Part shown: one piece after another, positions 25,601-33,519 of the stretch
How the letters are laid out: the number at the start of each line of letters is the position of its first letter
Numbering within the stretch: position 1 is the first letter of the stretch
Source of the DNA: Marisediminitalea aggregata
GTDB lineage: Bacteria; Pseudomonadota; Gammaproteobacteria; Enterobacterales; Alteromonadaceae
Reading direction: 5' to 3'
DNA length: 64,000 nucleotides
Assembly: GCF_900129565.1 (NCBI RefSeq)
Contig: NZ_FQWD01000004.1
Span: 558,001-622,000, forward strand
Position numbers and translations under genes: made by a program
The notes under the pieces: model-generated
Told to the model about the DNA's origin: nothing
What the model saw: only the letters and a program-made list of their open reading frames with translations
Database searches by the model: none

Positions 25601-26182
25601 ATGAAACACTACATGGGTTTGATCCTAGGCAGCCTATTGTCGGCATCGGCGATGGCAGACACGCCGTCTTACAACTTTGTTCAGGCTGGCTATGTGAATG
25701 CAGACTATGCCGACCTGCAGCCGTTTGATTTAATCGGCTTTGAGGTGCGGGCCAGTGCAGAACTCACAGAAGCACTTTTTACAACAGGTCGATTTCGAAT
25801 GGTCGACGACACCCTATCGGCATACAAATTGGAAGAAACCAACTGGCAGGTAGGTATTGGTTATCAAATGCCCTACGGCAAGGATACGGTGTTTGATGTA
25901 CGTGTAAATTACGGCGATATTGCGTTTGATTATACCGAGCCTGAAGGTAAATTTAACGACTCGGCCAGCCACTACAGCGTGTCTTCTCATGCTCGTCACA
26001 TGCTAACCGAAGACATTGAAGTTTACGCTGGGCTGGAATGGCAGCTATGGAAAAAAGGCTCCGATCAGAAAGCCTATCGATTAGGCAGTATGTACAACTT
26101 CAGTGATCTGGCCGTCGGCGTGGAATACGTAAAATACTCAGATTCCAGCGCCTACACATTATTTGCCCGCTACAACTTTTAA
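25601..26182 (+). CDS. Small outer-membrane beta-barrel protein
   Basis: 193 residues with a signal peptide (cleavage after ASAMA, about residue 19) and alternating hydrophobic strands ending in LFARYNF, the C-terminal aromatic signature of outer-membrane barrels. Roughly eight strands are expected. A TAAGGAATT ribosome site precedes the ATG. Function unknown; convergent with nei. Confidence 0.8.
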   Translation: MKHYMGLILGSLLSASAMADTPSYNFVQAGYVNADYADLQPFDLIGFEVRASAELTEALFTTGRFRMVDDTLSAYKLEETNWQVGIGYQMPYGKDTVFDVRVNYGDIAFDYTEPEGKFNDSASHYSVSSHARHMLTEDIEVYAGLEWQLWKKGSDQKAYRLGSMYNFSDLAVGVEYVKYSDSSAYTLFARYNF

Positions 26183-26203
26183 TTGTTCTCGAAGGCCGGT
26201 CGT

Positions 26204-27028
26204 TCACCCGCCCGGCTGGCACTGCTTACAAACATAAATGCGCCGATTGCCACGCTCCATTCTGACAATGGGCGTCTCACACACCCGGCACGGCTGGGTA
26301 TCACGATTAAATGCCATAAAGCGGCTGGCCTCATAGGGCAGCTTGTGATTTTTGGCATACCGGAAGAACGCATCTGGGACGGTGTATCCCGCCGTTTTAT
26401 AGGCGCGTTGAGTAACCTCAATTGATACGCAAGCCAATGCCTTAAGCTGTTCTGCCGTCAAATCCTTAGGCCGCAAATCCGGATGCACGCCGGCGAAAAA
26501 CAGGATTTCACTGCGAAGGTAATTGCCAATTCCCGCCAGAAATGCCTGATCAAGATACAAACTGGCCAGCTTTCGTCCTTGAAAGCGCGTCATCATCAAC
26601 CGTTCGGTAATCTCTTCCACAGAAGGGCAATCATTCAGCACGTCGGGTCCGAGTTTAACCAAAAAGGGATGTGATTGGATTTCGGCTGTCGGCCACACAC
26701 TGATGTCTGAAGCGCTGTACAACAGTGCTGCGCCTTTGGCGGTGTGCAGGCCAAATCGAAGCTGGCGATTAGTGTTCGGGTATTCGCCGTTCTTCCTGAC
26801 ATACCAAAGGCCATAAAGCTGATTATGAGAATACACCGACAAACCAATATCAAAATGAATCAACATGGCTTTGCCCCGGCTCTCTACGTTTATAACCGTG
26901 CTGCCGGTAAATGCCTGGCGATGTGATTGAATGGCAGAGTGCCCTGCATCAACGTGGGTTACTGGTGCGTCGATTAACACCTGCGCAAGCTTATCGCGGC
27001 TTCTGCGTATTTCAGGACCTTCTGGCAT
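26204..27028 (-). CDS. nei: Endonuclease VIII, DNA glycosylase/AP lyase Nei
   Basis: 274 residues of the Fpg/Nei family. After the initiator methionine comes PEGPEI, giving the catalytic N-terminal proline and Glu2-type residue. The H2TH region is FLAGIGNYLRSEILFFAGVHPDLRP and a C-terminal zinc finger has CRVCETPI...RIYVCKQCQ with four cysteines. YSHNQLYGLWYV in the N-terminal domain is Nei-like, and the length is close to the ~263 residues of E. coli Nei. Removes oxidised pyrimidines from DNA and cleaves the strand. Single gene. Confidence 0.93.
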   Translation of the reverse strand: MPEGPEIRRSRDKLAQVLIDAPVTHVDAGHSAIQSHRQAFTGSTVINVESRGKAMLIHFDIGLSVYSHNQLYGLWYVRKNGEYPNTNRQLRFGLHTAKGAALLYSASDISVWPTAEIQSHPFLVKLGPDVLNDCPSVEEITERLMMTRFQGRKLASLYLDQAFLAGIGNYLRSEILFFAGVHPDLRPKDLTAEQLKALACVSIEVTQRAYKTAGYTVPDAFFRYAKNHKLPYEASRFMAFNRDTQPCRVCETPIVRMERGNRRIYVCKQCQPGG

Positions 27029-27340
27029 CTTGTTTCCTTTTTAACGGTTGTTACTGCTAAAGCGAGCATTTGGATGATACCACCAGCGACATTGTTAACC
27101 AGCTTCGGTAATTTTTATAAATCATATGAAAATTCAACACGTTGCAGAATGGCTACAGATCGCCTTTTTTGTCAAAATTGCGCGCAAAAAAACAACAACC
27201 ATGAAAAATATTCCCGTTTTTACCCCCCAATCAGGCAGATAATGATTGGCACACGACTTGAAATACCTCTTGTAACCAAACGTGCTATTCCGGCTTCCTT
27301 TTTTCTCCGGGAGCCAATCATTAACAAGAGGAATCGTGTT
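27029..27340. other. Gap between nei and outer-membrane protein gene
   Basis: About 310 bp with AT-rich tracts including homopolymer runs. It must hold the promoters for the two divergent genes. A TGGCAC-N5-TTGAA string at 27247-27262 resembles a sigma-54 promoter but lacks the -12 GC. An AAGAGG ribosome site lies just before the ATG at 27341. I see no gene or RNA here. Confidence 0.4.
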
Positions 27341-27919
27341 ATGAAAAAACTGATCACTACACTAACCGCGTTAACCGCTGTAACGGCTTTTAATACTTAC
27401 GCACAATCGCCTGACGAAAACCTGAATGAATCCGGCATTTATGTAGGTGGTAACTATGGTTACCTGCGCGTTGAAGGCGAAGACGAATTTGATGACGACA
27501 AGGATGTATGGCAAGGCGTATTGGGCTACAAATTCAATTCCTACATTGCACTGGAAGGGTCGTACATCGACTTTGGTGACTACGGCAATAATGTAGCAGG
27601 TGCATCAACGGATGGTTACACCGCGGCGCTGAAAGGAATCGTCCCTATTGTTGGTGGGCTATCAGCTTATGCTAAGCTGGGTCAACTGTGGTCTGAAACC
27701 GATTATCGGTTAGCCGGCGCGACTACGACAGAAGACGACGAGAGTGTGTTTGTCGGTGCCGGTTTAAGTTTCGCGGTTACGCCACAGTTTTTAATCAATG
27801 CCGAATATGTGGTGTATGACACAGAGCTGGATGCTGATCAGGTCGCTGATGACCTGGAAGATACCAATTTTGAAACGGATCTGAAGCAAGCCAGTCTGGG
27901 TGTTGAATACCGCTTCTAA
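27341..27919 (+). CDS. Outer-membrane beta-barrel protein (porin/OmpA-like fold)
   Basis: 192 residues from the ATG at 27341, which is preceded by AAGAGG; a longer open frame upstream lacks a ribosome site. A signal peptide (to about NTYAQ) is followed by SGIYVGGNYGYLRVEGEDEFDDDKDVWQGVLGYKFNSYIALEGSYIDFGDYG, the standard start of the eight-stranded OMP_b-brl family. The protein ends in GVEYRF with a terminal phenylalanine. It has several acidic loops (DEFDDDKD). Role unknown; monocistronic, with a hairpin after the stop. Confidence 0.85.
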   Translation: MKKLITTLTALTAVTAFNTYAQSPDENLNESGIYVGGNYGYLRVEGEDEFDDDKDVWQGVLGYKFNSYIALEGSYIDFGDYGNNVAGASTDGYTAALKGIVPIVGGLSAYAKLGQLWSETDYRLAGATTTEDDESVFVGAGLSFAVTPQFLINAEYVVYDTELDADQVADDLEDTNFETDLKQASLGVEYRF

Positions 27920-27933
27920 ACTTAGCGTGATTT

Positions 27934-27959
27934 GCCCCGGGTATACCCTTACCCGGGGC
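27934..27959. terminator. Hairpin between convergent genes
   Basis: GCCCCGGGT and ACCCGGGGC (27934-27942 and 27951-27959) form a perfect 9-bp GC-rich stem with an 8-base loop, 15 bp after the barrel gene stop and just before the stop of the convergent unknown gene. No T-tract follows. Confidence 0.6.
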
Positions 27960-27967
27960 GACCAGTA

Positions 27968-28483
27968 TTAAGCCTGCCAGGTCCAATCGGGATGATTCAA
28001 TCCCATATTCTGCACAAACAATTCGTAGTCGCGTTTTCCCATGGCACCTGCCACCGTTTTAAACTGCGACTTAGCCTTGATGTTTTTTACCTGCAACAAA
28101 TCAAGCCGTTTATCGGCATTTTCATCAAACTGATCGGCGAGGATCGCATCAATTTTCCGACTCGTTTCCCAGTGCTGTAACACATAGCCTATCAGCCGGT
28201 TGTAGATACCCGGCATCCGCTTGTCTTCCATCGCTTTAGCCAATCCTGTGGTGGCGACCGCTTTTTGAAACGATGCGACAGTTTCTCCTGATGCCACTTC
28301 GTCGATGGCTTGCAATACTTTTTGTATATCGCGCAGCAGTTTCGCATGAGACGCCTGCCCGTATTCACTGGCGTCCAACATTTCCAGGTCGGCCAGTAAC
28401 ATATCCAGGTTGATCAGATGGCGTTGCAATGTGCCCATAATCGCTTGTGAAAGTGGTGAAGACGAGTTTAATCTCTCAAGCAT
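27968..28483 (-). CDS. Hypothetical helical cytoplasmic protein
   Basis: 171 residues, no signal peptide or membrane segment. The composition predicts mostly alpha helix, with recognisable helical stretches HLINLDMLLADLEML, AKLLRDIQKVLQAIDEV and MPGIYNRLIGYVLQHWETSRKIDAILADQF. No motif I recognise. Single gene lying between two terminator hairpins. Base composition matches its neighbours. Confidence 0.75.
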   Translation of the reverse strand: MLERLNSSSPLSQAIMGTLQRHLINLDMLLADLEMLDASEYGQASHAKLLRDIQKVLQAIDEVASGETVASFQKAVATTGLAKAMEDKRMPGIYNRLIGYVLQHWETSRKIDAILADQFDENADKRLDLLQVKNIKAKSQFKTVAGAMGKRDYELFVQNMGLNHPDWTWQA

Positions 28484-28530
28484 ATCATGAAGTTATACCG
28501 ATTCGCATTGGTCATGCATAGCACATAAAC

Positions 28531-28555
28531 AAAAAAGCCCGGGCGAACCCGGGCT
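28531..28555 (-). terminator. Rho-independent terminator of trehalose-locus TonB receptor
   Basis: On the minus strand AGCCCGGG-TTCG-CCCGGGCT forms a perfect 8-bp stem with a stable tetraloop followed by a run of six T (the A run at 28531-28536). It lies about 30 bases after the stop of the receptor gene. Confidence 0.85.
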
Positions 28556-28585
28556 ACAAACGTGTCATTGGAAACAAATGTCAAC

Positions 28586-30844
28586 TTAATAAAGCGCGTA
28601 TGAAATGCTGAACTTCACACTGCGGGGCAGAATGTAACGGCCGTTGGGTGCGTCTGCATTACGTGGGTCACCTTCCGTAATACCTTGCTCGTCCGTTAGG
28701 TTATCTACCGCTAGTTGTAGTTTTAATCTATCTGTCGGTTCAACCATGACACCAAAGTCGACTTTTTCGTAGCCAGGCAGGACAACGGTGTTCTCGTTGT
28801 TGCCAAAGCGATCATCAACAGCGGTCAGTGTGGCATACACATTGGCGTACATTTCACCCACTTCAAACTCATAAGACGGTGTCATGCGCACCTGCCAGCC
28901 AGGCTGACGCTGTGCTTCATTACCTTCATTAGCGGCGCTGGCAGTAATTTCGGTATCCTGCACCGTCGCATTCAAGTTCAGGCTGAAACCCGAGTCGTGG
29001 TCGTAGTTACCATCCAGCTCCACACCCATCGCTTCGTTGGTGAGGATTTCTGCAGGCGCGCCGGGCTGACGCACAAAGGTGTCGCCTTTGACGCGGTTTG
29101 CAAACAAGGTTGCAAAGAACTGCAACTCATCGTTCATGTACTTGTAGCCCACTTCGCCCTGAGTCACTTCCTTAATTAACTGCTCGCCACCAGTGTAAGC
29201 GCCCCAGTTGTCGCGGAAATCATCAAAGTAAGGCATTTTGTAGCCGCGGTTCATGCGTACGAACACACCACTGAAATCATCCAGCGCGTAGTTGGCACCA
29301 AACGTCCAGGACGTTTTGCTTTGATCGTAAGTCACCGCCTTGGTAACAACGCCGTCCAGACCTTCGTCGACAGAGTAATTCACTTCATGCTGCTCGCGAC
29401 GAATACCCGCGTCGATGATCAGATCTTCAATGCCGTAGTAAGACAAGGTACCGTAGAACGCGGTAGTTTGCGCATCGCCGGCAGAGTTGATGTCGTAGTT
29501 CCAGCCACATCCTTCATCTGATGTATTACATTCGATGCCAGCAAGCATTTCACCGCCTGGCTGCAATACGTGGTATGCGTGGTTACCCAGACTCCACCAG
29601 TCTTTGGCTTCAGTTGTTGCAGTGTATAAACCAAACGCTGTATCGACGTTGTCGAAGCTCTTGGAAACAGCAACATCGTTGGTGAATGCAAAGATGTCTT
29701 TCAATACTACCCAACGGCCGATTTGCTGAATTGGCGTATTGCTGCCGTAAGTCTCACCCGTTACAGCGCCAGTTACCGCCGCATCAGTCACTTCGCCTAC
29801 TGTTGTTGCTGAACCATTCGGTACCAGACCAAACGTATTGGCATTGCCGTCTGTAATCGAGAAGCGGTCAACTAAACGCCAGCCATCTGCCAAATCAAGC
29901 TTAAGGCTACCGCCGCTAACGTGACCGTCCCAACCACGGCCGTTAGCGAAATCGAACGATTCCTGCGTGTTGTCAGCACCATAGGTAATGGTTGCCTGAC
30001 GATTCAACGGACCAATTTGCGTGTAACCGGCGTCAATACCCGCCACATTCAGCGGCGTAGGCAGATACCAGGTACCACGATCATCGGTCTGACGTGTGTA
30101 CAGATTTAGCTCACCGTTGTCGAACACCTTGGTCAGGTTGATCGTAAACTGATTCCCCTGCTCCGAACGGAAACCCGCGTCCCGAATACCCGGAGAACTC
30201 TTCAGGTAACCGCCGATCATGTAGTACAGGTCATCGTCTAACGCGCCGCTTAACACCAGGTCAACGCGGTTCAGACCGTAGTCAGATACCGTGTACTTAG
30301 CCAGTGCTTCGGTGCTTTCGCCGCCGCGTTTCAGACGGAAGTTAGTCGTTAGACCAGGCTGACCGTTGCTAACAACCGGGTTTGGACCACCGCGCAGGCC
30401 TTCAACCATTTCGATGGTTTCGTCAATGCGGAATATTTGCGTATTTTCCAGGAATGACAATGTCGGCGCAGGATAGACAGGTGACCCTTGCAGCGACAGC
30501 GTTAAGAAAGGGGCATCACCACCGCCCGGGAAACCACGAACGAAAACGTTCGCACCAGACTCACCGCCTGAACTTTCTACCCAGACACCCGGAATGGCTT
30601 TGAACAGGTCTGCGGTGGATTTTGGGGCCAGTTTTTCGATGTCACTGGCATCGATGTTGGTAACAGCAAAGCTGGCATCGATTTTTCTGATCCCGGCGCC
30701 GCCCGGTGTACCACTGACGACGATGATTTCGGTGTCGTCGCCGGCAGGCGGTGTGTTATTTGCTTCTTGTGCAACCGCTGACTGACCTGCAAATGCAAGG
30801 GCGACAGCGCTGGCTAACACGCATTTTGAAAAACCTGTTTTCAT
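28586..30844 (-). CDS. TonB-dependent receptor, probable trehalose/oligosaccharide uptake
   Basis: 752 residues from the ATG at 30844, with AGGAG six bases upstream (an upstream in-frame ATG at 30868 lacks a site). A signal peptide ends at SAVAQ. The TonB box region is TEIIVVSG; the plug (about 45-165) contains IEKLAPKSTADLFKAIPGVWVESSGGESGANVFVRGFPGGG and IEMVEGLRGGPNPVVSNGQPG, and the barrel ends in SISYALY. It is divergent from a LacI regulator whose operators lie in between, next to a sugar transporter and trehalase. I infer uptake of trehalose or a trehalose-containing glucan across the outer membrane. Confidence 0.9.
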   Translation of the reverse strand: MKTGFSKCVLASAVALAFAGQSAVAQEANNTPPAGDDTEIIVVSGTPGGAGIRKIDASFAVTNIDASDIEKLAPKSTADLFKAIPGVWVESSGGESGANVFVRGFPGGGDAPFLTLSLQGSPVYPAPTLSFLENTQIFRIDETIEMVEGLRGGPNPVVSNGQPGLTTNFRLKRGGESTEALAKYTVSDYGLNRVDLVLSGALDDDLYYMIGGYLKSSPGIRDAGFRSEQGNQFTINLTKVFDNGELNLYTRQTDDRGTWYLPTPLNVAGIDAGYTQIGPLNRQATITYGADNTQESFDFANGRGWDGHVSGGSLKLDLADGWRLVDRFSITDGNANTFGLVPNGSATTVGEVTDAAVTGAVTGETYGSNTPIQQIGRWVVLKDIFAFTNDVAVSKSFDNVDTAFGLYTATTEAKDWWSLGNHAYHVLQPGGEMLAGIECNTSDEGCGWNYDINSAGDAQTTAFYGTLSYYGIEDLIIDAGIRREQHEVNYSVDEGLDGVVTKAVTYDQSKTSWTFGANYALDDFSGVFVRMNRGYKMPYFDDFRDNWGAYTGGEQLIKEVTQGEVGYKYMNDELQFFATLFANRVKGDTFVRQPGAPAEILTNEAMGVELDGNYDHDSGFSLNLNATVQDTEITASAANEGNEAQRQPGWQVRMTPSYEFEVGEMYANVYATLTAVDDRFGNNENTVVLPGYEKVDFGVMVEPTDRLKLQLAVDNLTDEQGITEGDPRNADAPNGRYILPRSVKFSISYALY

Positions 30845-30947
30845 GGTGTGCTCCTGAACGATAGTCAAAATTAGTTGTTAACCGCTAACAATTATTTGGT
30901 TAATTTTTTGTCACAAACTGCGGTATGGAGGACAAATTAGATCACAA

Positions 30948-30961
30948 TGCAAACGATTGCA
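30948..30961. promoter_or_regulatory. LacI-family operator 1 (TonB receptor / LacI control region)
   Basis: TGCAAACGATTGCA, a near-perfect palindrome centred on CG, as used by LacI/GalR-type repressors. It is the first of two such sites 23 bp apart (centre to centre) between the divergent receptor and lacI-type genes. A TTGCAA on the minus strand overlapping it could act as the -35 of the receptor promoter. Confidence 0.75.
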
Positions 30962-30970
30962 ATAACAAAA

Positions 30971-30984
30971 TGCAATCGTTTGCA
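30971..30984. promoter_or_regulatory. LacI-family operator 2
   Basis: TGCAATCGTTTGCA, the reverse complement of operator 1 with the same core. It overlaps the -35 hexamer (30980-30985) of the putative lacI promoter, so repressor binding would shut off its own gene as well as the receptor gene. Confidence 0.75.
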
Positions 30985-31009
30985 ATTTAATTGTAAACGA
31001 CTCTATACT
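30980..31009 (+). promoter_or_regulatory. Sigma-70 promoter of the LacI-family regulator gene
   Basis: TTGCAA (30980-30985), an 18-bp spacer and TATACT (31004-31009). The start would be near 31016, giving a leader of about 130 bases before the ATG at 31146. Operator 2 covers its -35. Confidence 0.55.
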
Positions 31010-31145
31010 GCGGCAGGTGCTAACCAATAGCCCATGCTTCTGTAAACACAGCATAAATTCCCCCTCACAGCAGCACCCGTTACCGCTGGTAGTGCCAAGC
31101 GGGGAAATTCACGTTATAGTTATCAAAAGGGTATTTTGAGTATTC

Positions 31146-32165
31146 ATGCCATTGAAAGCAGAAAGTAAATTAACGCTGGCGAAATTAGCTGAACTTGCAG
31201 GTGTGTCGACGTCTACCGCATCTCGTGCGTTAAAGGACAATCCGTTAATCAAAGAAGAAACGCGTACGCGGATCCAGGCGTTAGCGCGAGAACATAATTT
31301 TAGTGTTAATGCCGCAGCGAGTCGGCTACGCACGCAAAAAACACACGTCATCGCGGTTATTCTGAACTTAATTGATCACACTGAACAGAGTGTGTCCGAT
31401 CCCTTCCTACTGAAAATTGTGGCAGAATTAAATAAAGCGTTGAACGCCGCGGGCTATGAAATGCTGCTGTCGAATTCGTTTATGGCCAGCGACGACTGGG
31501 CCAGTTACTTTGTCTCCAGTCAGCGCGCTGACGGTATTATTGTGGTGGGTCAGGGCAAAAGCACCGAAAAAATCGATAAAGCCGCGGCCGCCCGAGTGCC
31601 AATTGTGGTGTGGGGTGAGCCACACACCAAGGCCGACTACCCCATTATTGGCGGCGACAATTATGCCGGCGGCTACATGGCTACCAAGCACCTGATTGAA
31701 AGCGGCAGCAAACGCATCCTGTTTTTGGGCGATCCGGGCCATGCCGAGATGGAACAGCGCCATAAAGGCTATGAAGATGCCCATCGCGATGCGGGACTCA
31801 CTGTGTCAGCGGATTACACCAAACCCATCGACATTACTTCGACAGCAGCTTACGAGTGTATAAACGACGCTATCAAACAACAGGGTTTGTATTTCGACGG
31901 CCTGATTTGCGTAAGTGACATGGTGGCATTCGGCGCGATTAAGGCGTTAAAAGAACGCTATGTTGGGATCCCCGGCGATGTCAGAATTATTGGCTACGAC
32001 GATATTATGCTGGCTGAACTGATGCATCCTGCTCTCACAACCGTGCACCAGAACGTAACCATGGCCGCGCAATTAATGGTAGAACAGTTACTTTGCCAGG
32101 TGAATCAGCAACCGGTTTCTTCGCAAGTAGTTGAAACGCATCTGGTTAAGCGCCTGTCCAGTTAA
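31146..32165 (+). CDS. LacI family transcriptional regulator of trehalose genes
   Basis: 339 residues. The N-terminal HTH is LTLAKLAELAGVSTSTASRALKDNPLIKEETRTRIQALAREHNFSVNAAASRLRTQKT, with the hinge helix at its end, followed by a periplasmic-binding-protein-like effector domain (about 60-335; IIVVGQGKSTEKID, IIGGDNYAGGYMATKHLIESG, VRIIGYDDIMLAELMHPALTTVHQ). It should bind the three matching palindromes at 30948, 30971 and 32209, making it a local regulator of the receptor, the transporter and trehalase. The inducer is presumably trehalose or a derivative. Confidence 0.93.
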   Translation: MPLKAESKLTLAKLAELAGVSTSTASRALKDNPLIKEETRTRIQALAREHNFSVNAAASRLRTQKTHVIAVILNLIDHTEQSVSDPFLLKIVAELNKALNAAGYEMLLSNSFMASDDWASYFVSSQRADGIIVVGQGKSTEKIDKAAAARVPIVVWGEPHTKADYPIIGGDNYAGGYMATKHLIESGSKRILFLGDPGHAEMEQRHKGYEDAHRDAGLTVSADYTKPIDITSTAAYECINDAIKQQGLYFDGLICVSDMVAFGAIKALKERYVGIPGDVRIIGYDDIMLAELMHPALTTVHQNVTMAAQLMVEQLLCQVNQQPVSSQVVETHLVKRLSS

Positions 32166-32208
32166 TTTACCAGTCTACAACCTCATCCACCTGTGACTAA
32201 AGAATAAA

Positions 32209-32222
32209 TGCAAACGTTTGCA
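32209..32222. promoter_or_regulatory. LacI-family operator 3 before MFS transporter gene
   Basis: TGCAAACGTTTGCA is a perfect palindrome, and the symmetry extends six bases on each side (AATAAA and TTTATT), giving 26 bp at 32203-32228. It lies 43 bases after the LacI gene stop and 56 bases before the transporter start at 32278. Same core as the two operators at 30948 and 30971. Confidence 0.85.
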
Positions 32223-32277
32223 TTTATTCCCGGCTAAGGCTAGACTTCGCCGAAATGTGTTAACAGAGTATTTACAG

Positions 32278-33510
32278 ATGCCGCGATTTCTTGTGTTTGC
32301 CGCCATAGCTGCGAGCTACTTTTTGTTTGCCATACTGCTGAACAGCGTTGGCACTGTGATCCTGCAATCCATCAACAGCTTTGATATTTCCAAACCCGAT
32401 GCCAGCACGCTGGAAGGTTTCAAAGACCTGTCGATCGCATTTGTTTCCTTTCTTGTTGCGTCCTTTATACCCCGGGTGGGCTACAAAGCGGCCCTGCTTT
32501 TCGGGCTTTTACTGGTAACCCTAGCCTGTGCTGCGGTGCCTTCTGTTCCCGAATTCTGGATGATAAAACTGCTGTTTGCCTGTGTGGGCACCAGTTTCGC
32601 TCTGGTTAAAGTCTCGGTTTACGCAATTATTGGGCAGCTTGCCCCGGATACACGCAGCCATTCATCTATCATGAACGTCGTTGAAGGTATTTTCATGCTG
32701 GGCGTGTTGAGTGGCTACTGGGTATTTGCGGCGTTTATCGACCCGGATAACCCAGGGGCGCTAAGCTGGCTGAATGTTTACTACCCCCTGGCCGCACTCG
32801 GTGCAGTGGTTGGCCTTATTGTGTGGTTGGCCCCTATCGAAAAGCCTGCGCTCCCGCCAGTAAAAACCGACGCCCGGCAGGACTTCATCGCTACGCTCAA
32901 ACTCACTTACCAGCCGTTGGTACTGATTTTCGTGATCTCAGTGTTTCTCTATGTACTGATTGAACAAGGCATTGGCTCCTGGTTACCGACTTTCAACCGT
33001 GAAGTAATTGGGTTACCAGTGGATATCAGTATTCAGCTCACCAGCGTCTTTGCTATAGCGTTGGCTGTAGGGCGTTTGTCTGCTGGCGCCGTGCTGCGCA
33101 AACTGCACTGGTATCCATTTTTGAATGGCTGCCTGATCGCCATGGCGGTGTTAATTTGCGTTAGCCTGCCGTTGGCTCAACCCGTTGCAGAAAACAGCGT
33201 TAACAGTCTTTGGGACATTCCGTTAGCAGGTTACCTGTTTCCACTAATTGGCCTGCTGATGGCACCAATCTATCCGGTACTTAATTCGGTGATGCTAAGC
33301 GCCCTGCCTAAACATCAGCATGCCCCCATGACAGGTCTTATTGTTGTATTTTCAGCCCTGGGTGGCACCACAGGGTCTATAATTACCGGCAGTGTGTTCG
33401 CCGCATTTAGTGGCCAGGTCGCGTTTTATCTGGCTTTGGTACCACTGGCAGGTTTGCTTTTTTCGTTGTTCAGATTCCATCGTGCAACACTTCGTCTTTC
33501 TCAGGTTTAG
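32278..33510 (+). CDS. MFS transporter, probable trehalose/sugar permease
   Basis: 410 residues from ATG 32278. A longer frame would begin at a TTG inside operator 3 and is rejected. About twelve membrane segments; loop residues VEGIFMLGVLSGYWVFAAF and MAPIYPVLNSVMLSALPKHQHAPMTGLIVVFSALGGTTGS resemble the FucP/GlcP-type sugar:H+ symporter group of the major facilitator superfamily. Follows the LacI gene and precedes trehalase by 9 bp, so the pair is one operon. It likely brings trehalose through the inner membrane. Confidence 0.85.
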   Translation: MPRFLVFAAIAASYFLFAILLNSVGTVILQSINSFDISKPDASTLEGFKDLSIAFVSFLVASFIPRVGYKAALLFGLLLVTLACAAVPSVPEFWMIKLLFACVGTSFALVKVSVYAIIGQLAPDTRSHSSIMNVVEGIFMLGVLSGYWVFAAFIDPDNPGALSWLNVYYPLAALGAVVGLIVWLAPIEKPALPPVKTDARQDFIATLKLTYQPLVLIFVISVFLYVLIEQGIGSWLPTFNREVIGLPVDISIQLTSVFAIALAVGRLSAGAVLRKLHWYPFLNGCLIAMAVLICVSLPLAQPVAENSVNSLWDIPLAGYLFPLIGLLMAPIYPVLNSVMLSALPKHQHAPMTGLIVVFSALGGTTGSIITGSVFAAFSGQVAFYLALVPLAGLLFSLFRFHRATLRLSQV

Positions 33511-33519
33511 AGGTTTTTC

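Noticed and set aside
27247-27262. Sigma-54-like promoter before the barrel gene
   Set aside because: It has TGGCAC at the -24 position but lacks the GC at -12 that sigma-54 requires.
32218-32277. Upstream TTG-started extension of the MFS transporter
   Set aside because: It begins inside the LacI palindromic operator, has no ribosome site and adds a non-membrane stretch unlike the family.
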